Positions 46,424 through 56,957 of a stretch of 64,000 bases of DNA are shown here, in pieces. Origin of the DNA: Dioscorea cayenensis subsp. rotundata (taxonomy: Eukaryota > Streptophyta > Magnoliopsida > Dioscoreales > Dioscoreaceae). The stretch lies in contig NC_052482.1 of the NCBI RefSeq assembly GCF_009730915.1, forward strand, positions 21,172,345 through 21,236,344, in the 5' to 3' direction. The notes under the pieces are model-generated. The model saw nothing but the letters and a program-made list of their open reading frames with translations. It was not told where the DNA came from and made no database searches. Position numbers and translations under genes: made by a program. The stretch's first letter is position 1. The number at the start of each line of letters is the position of its first letter.

Positions 46424-48525
46424 AAACTTGGCACCACTGCTTGTGGTCATCATCCTGCTAACGTAGGAATAGAAAGACAGTCATCAGTGAACTACCAGAT
46501 ATAGTGTTTTGGAGATTGTATAGCCTACCATTTGATGAACATGTCCGGCTAACTGATACTGATGTTGGTTGATCTATTGATATTTCTCTGCTGCTGGTCA
46601 TTATTTTCCATTCCTTTTGGCAGTGTGCATTCATTCATTCATTGCTTAGACCAACCAGCTGTCTTGGTCACAGCCCAGCAATATCCTTCAGCAGTGACAG
46701 GTGAAATTTGGCCTGAGTTCTTACCTTCTTGCACCTGCTTAGTGTGGTAAGTACATTGGAACCATTTGGTTGTCATCTTCAATTGCTAATAGTTTTTGCC
46801 CTATGTTAATCATCATGGCAATGAAGCTGTTTTGTATGGTGCAAACAACCACTGATTTAGTAGAGTTTTGTTCCTTTTGCGTCATTAATTGGTTTGTTCA
46901 TGTGTAAAATAAAGGCTTCTAATCTGGGGAAGTAATGTTATACATGAGAGTGTCTTGGTCATTCATGTCGTCTTGTTTGTTCATGTCTTCAGGAGACATC
47001 TAAACACTCTTTCAACAGATCGGTGTTTTTGTTTTTGTTTTTTTTTTTTTTTATTGCAATGAAAAATTTTGAAAAATGAAATGAAATTTTTTTGAATAGC
47101 ATGTTTGCATGCTCATTGTACAAACTGATTTATAAAAGAAATTTTCCTATTTTTCACATAGTTAAAGATTAATTACTTGTTTCATAGCAAATATTTTGGA
47201 GTATCCCAGTTTTTGTGTAATATTACAAGTATGGCATCCTCCTAAAGAGCAAATCCTATCTGTGGGGGTGCATGCAATTATTTATGTAAAAATTTTCATG
47301 GAGCATCCTTAACCTTCGCTTTTAGACGCCTTTCCACTGATTGATTAAATCCATTTGTACAATGCAGATATACACTCTTTTTTAGTTCAATGCATCCCAT
47401 TGATATGAAAATGACCCAAATGTATAAAATTGTGAATACTGAATAGATGAATTTCTAGATTTAAATACATATTTTAGGAAATATGTTATTATATTCTCAT
47501 ATTTTTATTTTGGGATGGTCATACTTAGGAAGGCTGCTTCCAATTTAAGTTATGGCTCTACAACAAATTCTCCTTGATAATTAAGTGGATGAGACTAATG
47601 ATAACCATTCAAGATTTCACAGTAGTCATATATAATGAGTTTGAGAAAAATTTCTTTGTGGGATGGTAGCATTTGAGAAAATCTATTGATTTTGATGATA
47701 CTTCAGACGCTATATCTATATGAGGTATTCATCCTTGTAGCTTAACGGCTATTCGATCTGTAGGTTTCATGATTAAAGACCAGCCTAGCTTGGTTCCATT
47801 TACTTCTTGACATTGAACTAGTGTCTACCAGTATTTATATACATCATTGAACTGACGAACTACATACCGTTATAATTTTTCAAGCTAGCTCCATGATACA
47901 TATATCTTTTACATGACACCACGGACACTAGCACAGTTGGAGTGGTAGATCCATCTGAAGCTTTAATTACCAGCCCTCGGAAATTTTAATGTATATATGT
48001 TCCTGTCTGTTACTGTCTCCCGATCGACATCACGATCACATCATGCAGCACTATGACACACCACCAAGCGTCAAGAAGCTAGCCTACCAAAGGTTAGTGT
48101 TGGAAAACACTATAACCCTAATACATGCTATCAAGTAAACCTAAGCATACAAGCATCATAAGAGACATAGAGAGAACAATGAAACTTCTTACTAGATGAG
48201 AAGATTACAACCATAGCCAAGATTTACAACCAAGATATCATCCATCCTCACTAAACATTTTTGAAAAAAAGAATCAAATGGCTCATAGCTAATTAGCTGT
48301 ACTTGAACTTATTAGGAAGAATGAGCGTGCTTGTGTTGGGCTTAACGATGCTTTTTATCAATTTTTTTTAAGTGGATAAACCATTCTAAAATTGAAGAAT
48401 TTACCTAGATAATTAATTGTCTATTAAAAAAAATAAAATAAAACAAAACAAAAACCACTAAACAACTTAAATAAACCTAAAAAAAAACTAATAAGAGTTT
48501 GGTAACGAGACCCAATTGATCTATC
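46424..48525. other. ALY 3' flank and intergenic region
   Basis: No gene seen. The first ~500 bp look like 3'UTR. A T15 tract lies at 47039-47053. The rest is AT-rich, and a poly(T)+AAGTGGATAAACCATT motif lies at about 48362-48383. Confidence 0.55.
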
Positions 48526-51500
48526 TTATCTTCTTTTGATATCGTTCCTCCTTATCCTTCTGCTTTCACCACATGAGTTTTGTCCAAATGCAAAAGGAAT
48601 TTTCTTCTTAACTCTTTTGAAGCGTTGAAATAAAATTGGTCCAAACCAGAAACCATCCCCATAATTAGCTCTCCTCTCCATTGGACGTTTTACTTCATCT
48701 AAATAAATTCTCTGCTGATCAGGAGTAAGAGAAACGTTTACCACACGTCTAGATAACTCTTCAATCAAACTCATTGGATCCAGAGTTTTGTTCTCAAGTC
48801 TTTTGAAACTATTAATAAAATTAGAACTAAACATCACACCCCCATCAACTCTCACCATCATCTTGTGAGCAATAGCCACACGTTCCAGACGTTGAAGTAG
48901 TTGCTGTAATTCAAGCCATTGCATTTGCCTTAAGTCATTGTTCAAACTTAATGCAGGTGTTTCTCTTTCCTCCATTTCTACAACAACAATGCTGTTGAAT
49001 GCTTGCATGCATGTTGCCATTTTATTAATTTCTTCCACTTTTGGAGCACTTTGATCTTCAAGAGTTAGCTTGCTGAATGCTTCCGAAGCTGTTGGTGTTT
49101 TGCTTTCAATTAGTTTTGAGGCAGCTTGTTCAAGATAAGAATCCTTTGTGGATGTTGGGTGGCAAATGAAGCACATTGGATGACTTTGGTGATGACCATT
49201 GGCGCACATAAACGGTGTTGGTCTCTGTGCACAACAAATCATAAATGACTTTATTTGTTTGTTTGAAATTTTTTTTGATGAAACACTTAAATATATTAAA
49301 AATGTTGAAAATATGTTCTTTTCCAAAAAATAAATAAATAAATAAATAAAAAATAAATGAAAATATAGCCATAAAAAATAATAATGATTGGATAACACTA
49401 TAATAACAAAATTGGGATGCATTGTACTTTACCAGTTAATTTCCACTACTAATGGATTATTTTATGGTTGTTGTTATGCTTTTTCTTCCTTGTGCAAGCA
49501 TAGGGTTTATCTATTTTAAAAAAATAAAAAAAATAAAAATTGGAATGCGTTGTACTCACAAGTAGGACTGTATTTGAGCCGAGCCGTTCGTGAGTACCTC
49601 GGTGTTCGGCTCGATAAAGGCTCGTTCGTGTTTAGCTCATATTGTAAACGAGCCAAGCTTGAACATCATTTTCAAGCTCGATTAATAAACGAGCCAAGCT
49701 TGAGCAGCCAAAAGCTCGGCTCGTTTTGGCTCGCGAACACAGCTCGTGACCAAGCTCATGAACAAGCTCGTTTATAAGCTCGATTCTGAGCTCGTTTATA
49801 TATATATATATATATATTACATTATATATATGTATATGTATATGTATATTAAGGTGTATATGTGACTATGTCATTGTTGTCAATTTGAGTTACACATATA
49901 GGGCTATAAACTACTATTCAAAGGCTAAGCTCATTAAAAACTCAGGTCAACTAGTTCATTAAGTTAAATGAACTCATAAGATAAACGAGCCAAGCTTGAA
50001 CACCACCAAACTCGGCTCATTAAATCTTGTGAAGAACTCGTTTATTGTATAATTAAAAGCTCGTTTATAGTATCATTTACAATTTTATTTGTAACAATCA
50101 TTAATATAATCAAACTCAAATCGAGTTGAGCCACACTTGATAATGATTCATTAAATAAGTTTACTAAATAAAAAAATAAAATAAAAAAAAAATAGTCAAG
50201 CCTTAATCAAGTTAGCTAGCTAAGTCTAACCTTCGAATTTTCTTAACAAGTTGAGCTCAAGCATGAAGCTCGAAAGAAGCTCGATTAGAGCTCGAGCTCG
50301 GTTAAAATAGTAACGAGCCAAGCTTGAACATAAAAAATGAAGCTCGAAGAAAGCTCGGCTCGAGTTCAAGCTCGATTAAATAGTAACGAGCCAAGTTTGA
50401 ACAAGACAAAGCTCGGCTCGTTTACAGCCCTACTCACAAGTGGTGATTAGACGTAGGGCTACATTTGAGCCAAACTAAGTTTTATTATGTTCAAACTTGG
50501 CTTAGCACTATTTCAATTAAAACAGAGTCTATTTTGAATTTCAGTTGTCATACTTGAGTTTGCTTCATTAAAAAAACAACATAGAAATATAAAGGTCAAA
50601 CTCATTTCTATAGTTACCATAATTTAATTTTTGTAATACAACACTTCTGCTTTATATAAATAAATAAATAAATATATATATATATATATATACAGATGAC
50701 AATGTAAAACATATAGTAATTTCATGAGCCTTAATAAGCTCTCAATTTGTAGGTACAGAGATCACTTGTTTGCTAAACTGAGCCTTTAACTTATAATAAA
50801 TGCATTGCCAGTTGACAATTTTTTTTTTAATAAAAGCAGGAGCATTGTTAGAAAATAATATGTCCAGAGATGTACTAGTTCTATGACTTTTTATAGTGCA
50901 CTATAGGTGATTTAAAAAATTTTATTTATCATACAACTTTAAAGGGAGGGATACATCACCTCTCGCAAGGGATCTGTTGGGAACTAATAAACAATGCCTT
51001 AGGTCCATAACAATGCATGCTACATCACCATGTACCACTATAATACTAATACAATATTACTATAGGTATACTTATTTGTAATAACTCCGGAAGTAACCAG
51101 TGGTTGTCTATTTACAGTTTAAATTGAGCATTTTTTAAAAAAAAACAAATAAATAAAATAAGGGTCAATAAGAGAGAAAGGTGAAGTATTAATCAATCTA
51201 CTGGCCTTATTTTATTATTATTAAAAATAATAAAAAATAAAAATAAAAAATTATCATTATCATTATTTAATACTTTTCAAACCATTAAAGGATTTTCCCA
51301 ACAATATATTGTTATTCAAGGTGCGAATATTTGACTAAAATATCTTTTAATTAAAATTTTTCTTAATCACCACTCCATTAATTCTCCATCTCACAACATT
51401 AATCTTTAATTTTAAGAAAAGTTGATTATTATAAATATTATTCATAAAAATAAAAAAAATTAAACGTAATTGTAATAACATATAATCAGATATAGATATA

Positions 51501-51809
51501 AGCTTACTGTCTAGACATATTTGATCGGATCATCGATTCTTAATCCGCACGTGTTGATATATAACACTTGGTTTTTTTATCCAAAAAAAAAAAAAGTTAA
51601 AATCTCAAAACAATAACAAAAAAATAATAATAAACAGAATGTGTACCATTCATTGTTATCCACGTTGTTAAAATAAAAAAAAAAAAACAAAAATAAAATG
51701 AGAAATTAAGAGAGAAGACTGGATCAAAAGGCCTCACTTGGCAAGAAGGGGTGCTAATTGGGATGCTCCATGGTTGCAACCCTGCCACATTCTTCTCGTC
51801 GTCCTCCAT
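48526..51809 (-). CDS. Unknown protein with a Cys/His cluster
   Basis: Two exons (51738-51809 and 48526-49224), 256 residues, with a ~2.5-kb intron. I do not recognise the family. Exon 1 encodes MEDDEKNVAGLQPWSIPIST. Exon 2 begins with a compact Cys/His cluster, CANGHHQSHPMCFICH, which could bind zinc. It continues with EQAASKLIESKTPTASEAFSKLTLEDQ (helical), QWLELQQLLQRLERVAIAHKM (amphipathic helix or coiled coil), and a very basic end (RFKRVKKKIPFAF...RRIRRNDIKRR) that could be a nuclear signal or bind nucleic acid. The intron phase is consistent and donor/acceptor are canonical. A decayed duplicate lies at 52790-53620. It could be a plant nuclear or regulatory protein, but no function is claimed. 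Confidence 0.55.
49429..49539. mobile_element. Short poly(A)-ended insertion with 17-bp flanking repeats
   Basis: Flanked by TTGGGATGCATTGTACT (49412-49428) and TTGGAATGCGTTGTACT (49540-49556), 15/17 identical. The 111-bp insert ends in an A-rich tail (about 49518-49539). The duplicate locus near 53731 has only one copy of the flanking sequence and no insert. Poly(A) plus long target duplications suggest a retroposed RNA; source unknown. Confidence 0.5.
49563..50432. mobile_element. hAT-type non-autonomous element, 870 bp, 8-bp TSD
   Basis: Terminal sequences TAGGACTGTATTTGAGCC and, reverse-complemented from the right, TAGGGCTGTAAACGAGCC. The 8-mer CTCACAAG occurs at 49555-49562 and 50433-50440. 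The interior is largely built from repeated AACGAGCCAAGCTTGAAC / AGCTCGGCTCG motifs on both strands plus an (AT)n stretch. The element sits in the intron of the Cys/His gene. The paralogous locus shows the empty site at 53745-53752. Confidence 0.9.
50454..50530. mobile_element. Older hAT-end relic beside the 870-bp element
   Basis: TAGGGCTACATTTGAGCC starts 21 bp after the young hAT copy and resembles its terminal repeat. The corresponding sequence in the duplicate is at about 53766 (TAAGGCTGTAATTAAG). So this relic predates the local duplication, and the younger element landed next to it. The right limit is unclear. Confidence 0.4.
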
Positions 51810-51829
51810 ATCGATTAGCCCCTTCACTC

Positions 51830-52790
51830 AATTAACACCAAGATTATTAACATCTATATAACTCTATGTGAATATATATATAATGTTTTTATTTAAAAAA
51901 AGCAGAGTTTATCTCTGATATGATCAATCTAATTAATAAAAACAGAGTTTATCTCGAATAGGATCCATCCTATTGCATTCAGTAAATATAATTGGATATT
52001 ATTGTTGTTATTTTTTATAAAAGCGGATAAATTATAAGTTATTATTGAATATTATTTTTTTAAAGTAAAATTTAAATAAAGATTCGGTTGGAACAACTAT
52101 TTTTTGTTTTGATTTGGATTTATTTGTAAAAATAATAATAACTTATCTATTATTTTTGAATTATTAGAGTTTTTTTTAAAGAGCGGATGAATCAGTGCAT
52201 TTTGAATTATTAGAGTTTTTTTTTTTAAGAGCGGATAAACCAGTGCAGAAGGATTTAGATTTACATAGATTAATGTCCATTAAAAAATAAAATACAATAA
52301 AAAAAAACAAGAACCACTAAACAACTTAAATAAACCAAAAAGGAACTCTCGTATCTTTCAACAGACTGCTTTACCACACTTCAATATAATTTTTAAAACT
52401 GCTAATATGCTTCTTTCACGGTTCCCAACAGCTGCTGACAAACATCAACAAACACTCAATGAAGCTTCACAGAAAATCAAGGGATGCCTTGACTTTCTCA
52501 GCGATAGAGCATCAAATCCCCCGGCGAACTCGATCAAGACGCCCTTCAGGAGTAGTTGCACCACCGGATCTTCTGACCAGGTTTGAGATGCCAGACGGTG
52601 TCTTACGCCTGATCTGATTTTTACCTCTTTTTATTTTCCTTTTTATGTTTTGTTATACTTTTCTCCTTCATCTCTGGTGAGAGAATTTTATCCATGTACT
52701 GTTTTCTTTTTCTCAAAAAATCAGTAGTTTAGCCACTTTTCATTAAAAAAAAACTATAAAAGTTTGGTACCTAGCTAGACCCAATGCCAT
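51830..52790. other. Intergenic region with tandem repeat and unclassified insert
   Basis: Upstream of the Cys/His gene. Two copies of a ~48-bp unit (TTTGAATTATTAGAGTTTTT ... GAGCGGAT(G/A)AA(T/C)CAGTGCA) lie at about 52150-52250. An insert absent from copy A lies at about 52338-52746. Confidence 0.6.
52338..52746 (+). mobile_element. Unclassified insert ending in poly(A), LINE-like
   Basis: It interrupts sequence that is continuous in copy A (AAATAAACCTAAAAAAAAAC near 48473). The first 200 bp are open, reading FQQTALPHFNIIFKTANMLL then TAADKHQQTLNEASQKIKGC. The end is T-rich, then CATTAAAAAAAAAC. A 5'-truncated non-LTR element or a retroposed gene fragment would fit; the family is not identified. 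Confidence 0.35.
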
Positions 52791-53620
52791 CTTTATCTTC
52801 TTCTTTTGATGTCTTTCTAACTTATCCTTCTGCTTTCACCACTGGGCACCCAATTCCATGCAAATGATTCTTGTCTAATGCAATTGGAATTTTCTTCTTT
52901 ACTCTTTTGAAACCATGAGTTAAAGTTGGTCCAAACCTCAAACCACCCCCATGAGCTCTCATCTCCATAACTCCATTTGATGTTTTACTTTATCTTTATA
53001 GATTCTCTTCTCAGGAGGAAGAGAACCCAAATGTTTTGATAACTCACTAATCAAACTCATTGGCACAAATGGTTTCAGAGTTTTGGTCTTAAGTCTTTTG
53101 AAATCATAAGGCAAATTAAGATAAAACCTCACACCCTCCATAGGAAACTTCATCGTGTGAGCACTAGCCTCACGTGCCAGACGTTGAAGTAGTTGCTGTT
53201 GTTGAAGCATTTCCATTTGACTTTGTATTTGACCATTTGCATTTGACTTTGAGTTTGACTTTTACTTCTCAAGCGAAAGAGAAGAGAATTGATGAGATAA
53301 TAAGTCATTGTTCATGAAACTTAATGCAGATGTTTTTCTTTCCTCCATTTCTGCAACATTAATGATGCTGAATGTTTCCATGCATGTTGGTGTTTTATTA
53401 ATTATATTTCCTCCACTTTTGGAGCACTTTGATCTTCAAGAGTTAGCTTGCTGAATGCTTCTAAAGCTGTTGGTGTTTTACTTCCCTCAGTTTTGAGGCA
53501 GCTTGTTCAAGATGAGCCTCTTCTATGGATATTAAGTGGCAAATGAAACACTTTTAATGACTTTGATGGCTGCACATTGACGGTGTTGGTGTCTGTGCGT
53601 AACTAATAATAAATGCCTTT
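52790..53620 (-). pseudogene. Decayed duplicate of the Cys/His gene
   Basis: Matches exon 2 of the gene at 48526-49224 with many substitutions and indels. Surviving stretches include LLQRLAREASAHTMKFPMEG and MSLISELSKHLGSLPPEKRI (minus ORF 53216-52959). The Cys/His cluster region (about 53545-53610) has lost its frame and spacing. The region corresponding to exon 1 and its promoter is not included, because the duplication ends near 54265, beyond which lies the mini-MYB gene. No intact product is expected. Confidence 0.75.
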
Positions 53621-54312
53621 ATTTATTTGTTTAGACAAAATTTGATAAACCACTTAAATATATTAAAAATTGTTGAAAATATAGACATAAAAAATTAATA
53701 ATTAGACAACGTCATAATTAACAACAAAATCGGGATGCATTGCAATCACAAGGTGATTAGAGGTAAGGCTGTAATTAAGTTGAATGGAGCTTTGCTATAT
53801 TCATGCATGTTTGGCTTAGCACTATTTCAGCTGAAACTTAAGTTTATTTATTTATTTTTTTTTTTTAAAAAAAAAAGTGGATAAACCACGTGCATACTTA
53901 AGTTTATTTTGAATTTCATTTATCATGCTCGAATTTGGCTTATTAAAAAAATATAAACATATATGCCTTAGTTAATTCAACTTCAATAACACAATATTTT
54001 TTCATGGCATTTTAATAAGTCTTAACAAGCACTCAATTGGTGGATTCATAAATACTTTGGTTGTTTACGGTTTTAATTAGCCATTCTTTCAAAGAAAAAA
54101 GTAAATATATAGGAGATAGAGCAAAGGAGAAGTATAAATCAACCTATATCTCTCGTTTTTTTCCCCAACAAAATATTAAAAAATTTAAAAAAAAAAGAAA
54201 AAAAAAATTCAAACCATGGAAAGGATTCTCTCTAAAAATATCTTGTTATTCAAGATAGGAATATTTAAAAAAAAAAAAAATGGATAAACACAAATTTATT
54301 AAATAAAGAAGA

Positions 54313-54700
54313 TTACATAAATGAAATTGGTAATTGAAACATTTCGTACCAGCTCATTGCCAAATCATCCATTGGTTCTTGAACACTGAGAGCTGCTGCA
54401 TTATAACCAGTTTCTATATCAAGATTAAAACAAAGCACTGAAATCAAGAAAACATAGAAAAAGAAGAAGAAACTAACCTGTGGTACTTTGATTGACATTC
54501 CTCTCGGAGATTACTTTCCAGCAAAATTTACATGCGCCTGGAGTCCTCCCTTTCATGAATTTACTGATGAGTGTCCATCTATGATTATGCAGACGTACCA
54601 TGTCCTTCATATTATCGTCTTCTGCACGTGTCCAGGGTCTTCTGATTGTCTTCTCGTCATGCGCAGCACCAAATGCTGTTTCTTGATCTTGATTCTCCAT
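54313..54700 (-). CDS. Small single-repeat MYB/SANT protein
   Basis: 107 residues from two exons (54478-54700 and 54313-54413). After an acidic start (MENQDQETAFGAAHDEKT) comes one MYB repeat: RRPWTRAEDDNMKDMVRLHN, then HRWTLISKFMKGRTPGACKF and CWKVI. This keeps the first two tryptophans and the helix-turn-helix spacing. The recognition helix is divergent (GACKFCWKVI instead of the usual GKQCRERWHNHL). The C-terminus (SVQEPMDDLAMSWYEMFQLP) is short and acidic. With one repeat and no large activation domain it could act as a competitive mini-MYB, or be a fragment of an R2R3 gene. TATA-like DNA lies near 54776. Confidence 0.6.
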
Positions 54701-56957
54701 GTTCTTTGATTCACTTCGATCAGGTGTTTTGACCTTTTGATTCTCTAAAGAGAGACAATTGTGTTTATACGTAGATATATATATAGTCGTGGGAGGTATT
54801 TTAGTTACCGTTTAGTTACTTGAGATCAACTAATTCATATCATGCGCCTTTTTTTTAAACTGATTTTTTACATATATATATATATATATATATTTTCTGT
54901 TTTGACATATTTTGTTAAAGATTAGTTACTCGTTTCATAGCTAAATTAATGTTTTAAAATCAACAGCAATTTATAATTTAATTGCTCATCCTTTTTTATT
55001 TAAATAATTATATTTTATTCCAAATACATTGCTAAAATGTTCCTGAACCCAACGAACATGGTATTAATCCATGATTTGAAACCCGGGTTGACCCGGACTC
55101 GGCCAAAAAACCTGATCAAGCCGAGTATAGTATTGACCCGATTAACGCAACCCGATCGAATTCGGTCAATCTAATTATATTATTATATGTTTAAAATTAA
55201 AATTTTAAATAATAAATATGTTATGTATAAAAAGGGTTATGTATCAAACTTGCTTCAAAATCAAAGCTCAATGCCAGATTTTTAAATTTTATTTATTGTG
55301 ATTGTGTTACTTTGTATTAATTATTATATTATATTTTGTTTGAATTTGTATTTAAGATATTAAATTAATATTTATAAATTATAAGAAAAATCATTTCCTT
55401 GTTCAACTTTTATATTGTTGTTTTTTAAAATTTTTCATTATTTATAATATATATTTTTTATTTATATATAATTAAATTTAAAAATATATGTATTATATTT
55501 ATGACTGGATCAACTCAAGTTGACCCAATTCGACCCATGACGTGGAAGCCATCCCAGATCATAAACCCATCCCAGATCAGGTCTTAAAACGTTGGTATTA
55601 ATACCTTCTATGATATAGAAACATTATATTTTAAAACTTATTTAAATATTTAACAATTAAAAAAAAAATTCTAACAAGCATCGTTTTGTCAAAAAAATAT
55701 TAAAAAAATATTTATAGAAACAAAATTAAAAAATAAGTTTAAAAAACTCCAAACCGAGCAGGCCTTAACGGCTGAGAAAAGTGGAATATCAACCATTGAA
55801 CGTACGTGCTACATTCTTTTCCGTTACTGTATAATATACTGAAAAAGGCAGGATGTGTCACTTCTGCGATAGAAAACCTAAGATCATATAACAACATCCC
55901 TGGTGAAGATTAAAATCAGCCTATGAGAAGACCGTTGTCACCACAAACGTTAAAGGGCACGTCTAAAATCCAAGAATCCCCAAGCATTACACACACGGAA
56001 CCCTTAAAACTTCGGCAAAACAAATACAGACGAAACAAATTAGCAGCAAGATGTTTTATACATCAATATATATATATATATCACCAAGAACCCTCCAATT
56101 ATGAGACGCAATACAACAAAAGGGTAACATTGCCCCAGTAAATCTGAGCCAATGCTGTTAATATACAGGTTAACTTCCAGGAGGAATACAAGAAAGAAAG
56201 AAACGCACCTAAGATAATTTATTGCCCAAGGATGCCTCACAAAAAAAAAAAGCATGGACCTTGGTCTCTATGCATAAGCTTACAAAAATTAGTGGCAGTG
56301 AATTTGGTCATCCATGGTGGATTCCCACCTTCAATGCCAGAATTCAACCTATCTGTTACAAGAAATAAGGGTAAGATGGTTCAGCCATCCCCATCACAAT
56401 AAGAATGGTAAAAAAACAACATTAGTAATTGAAGGGAGGGGTGATACCTGAACTAACAAAAAACGCTTCTTGTTCTGACCACAAACACAAGATAAACAAT
56501 CAAATCAATAAATGAATAAAGCTACCTGAAAGGTTTCCTGTACATCACTTGCTTCAGCTTCTGGCTAATATTAACCTGACTACATAGCTCACATTGCTCA
56601 AAACTCCTGGAAACAATTTACCAAAACATAATATAAGGAAACAGTCAGAAGAAATACAGGCAATCAAATACGGCTACATAAGCAGTAACCTACTTATACT
56701 TTGTGGTCTGTAATTTCAAGGAATTAAGAGCATTTAGTTGCAAAAATGAACCATTTGACCAATCAGACACATGCTTTCAGCTAATTATTTGATTCAATCA
56801 TTCAGCAGGGATAGGAACCCCACAAAACAAATAAATCAAGTTGAACTAAAGAGCAAAGTACCTTATGGGAATTATCAATGGAGCAAAATTTTGTCGCAAT
56901 CAAGCAACCTCACTGACTTATGATAGGAGGACCCCAATATGGTACAAATTGCTAAAA
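54701..56957. other. Intergenic region and 3' flank of the ARM-like gene
   Basis: Contains a Mutator-type MITE (55069-55593), (AT)n at about 54873-54893, and from about 56280 to 56957 probable 3'UTR or downstream sequence of the minus-strand ARM-like gene. No other gene found. Confidence 0.55.
55069..55593. mobile_element. Mutator-type MITE, 525 bp, 9-bp TSD
   Basis: GGTATTAAT flanks both ends (55060-55068 and 55594-55602). Left end CCATGATTTGAAACCCGGGT; right end, reverse-complemented, AACGTTTTAAGACCTGATCT. The ends and the CCGGGTTGACC / GACCCGATT-rich sub-termini relate it to the element at 15-741. The AT-rich core is non-coding. Confidence 0.75.

Larger units (their letters stand above)
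48350..51330. repeat. Segmental duplication, copy A (gene-bearing)
   Basis: Homologous to about 52240-54265, by shared blocks such as AACCACTAAACAACTTAAAT (both flanks), the Cys/His gene body, GGTGATTAGA(C/G)GTA, and TTGGCTTAGCACTATTTCA upstream. Copy A additionally contains a 111-bp poly(A)-ended insert and a hAT element, both absent from copy B. Confidence 0.7.
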
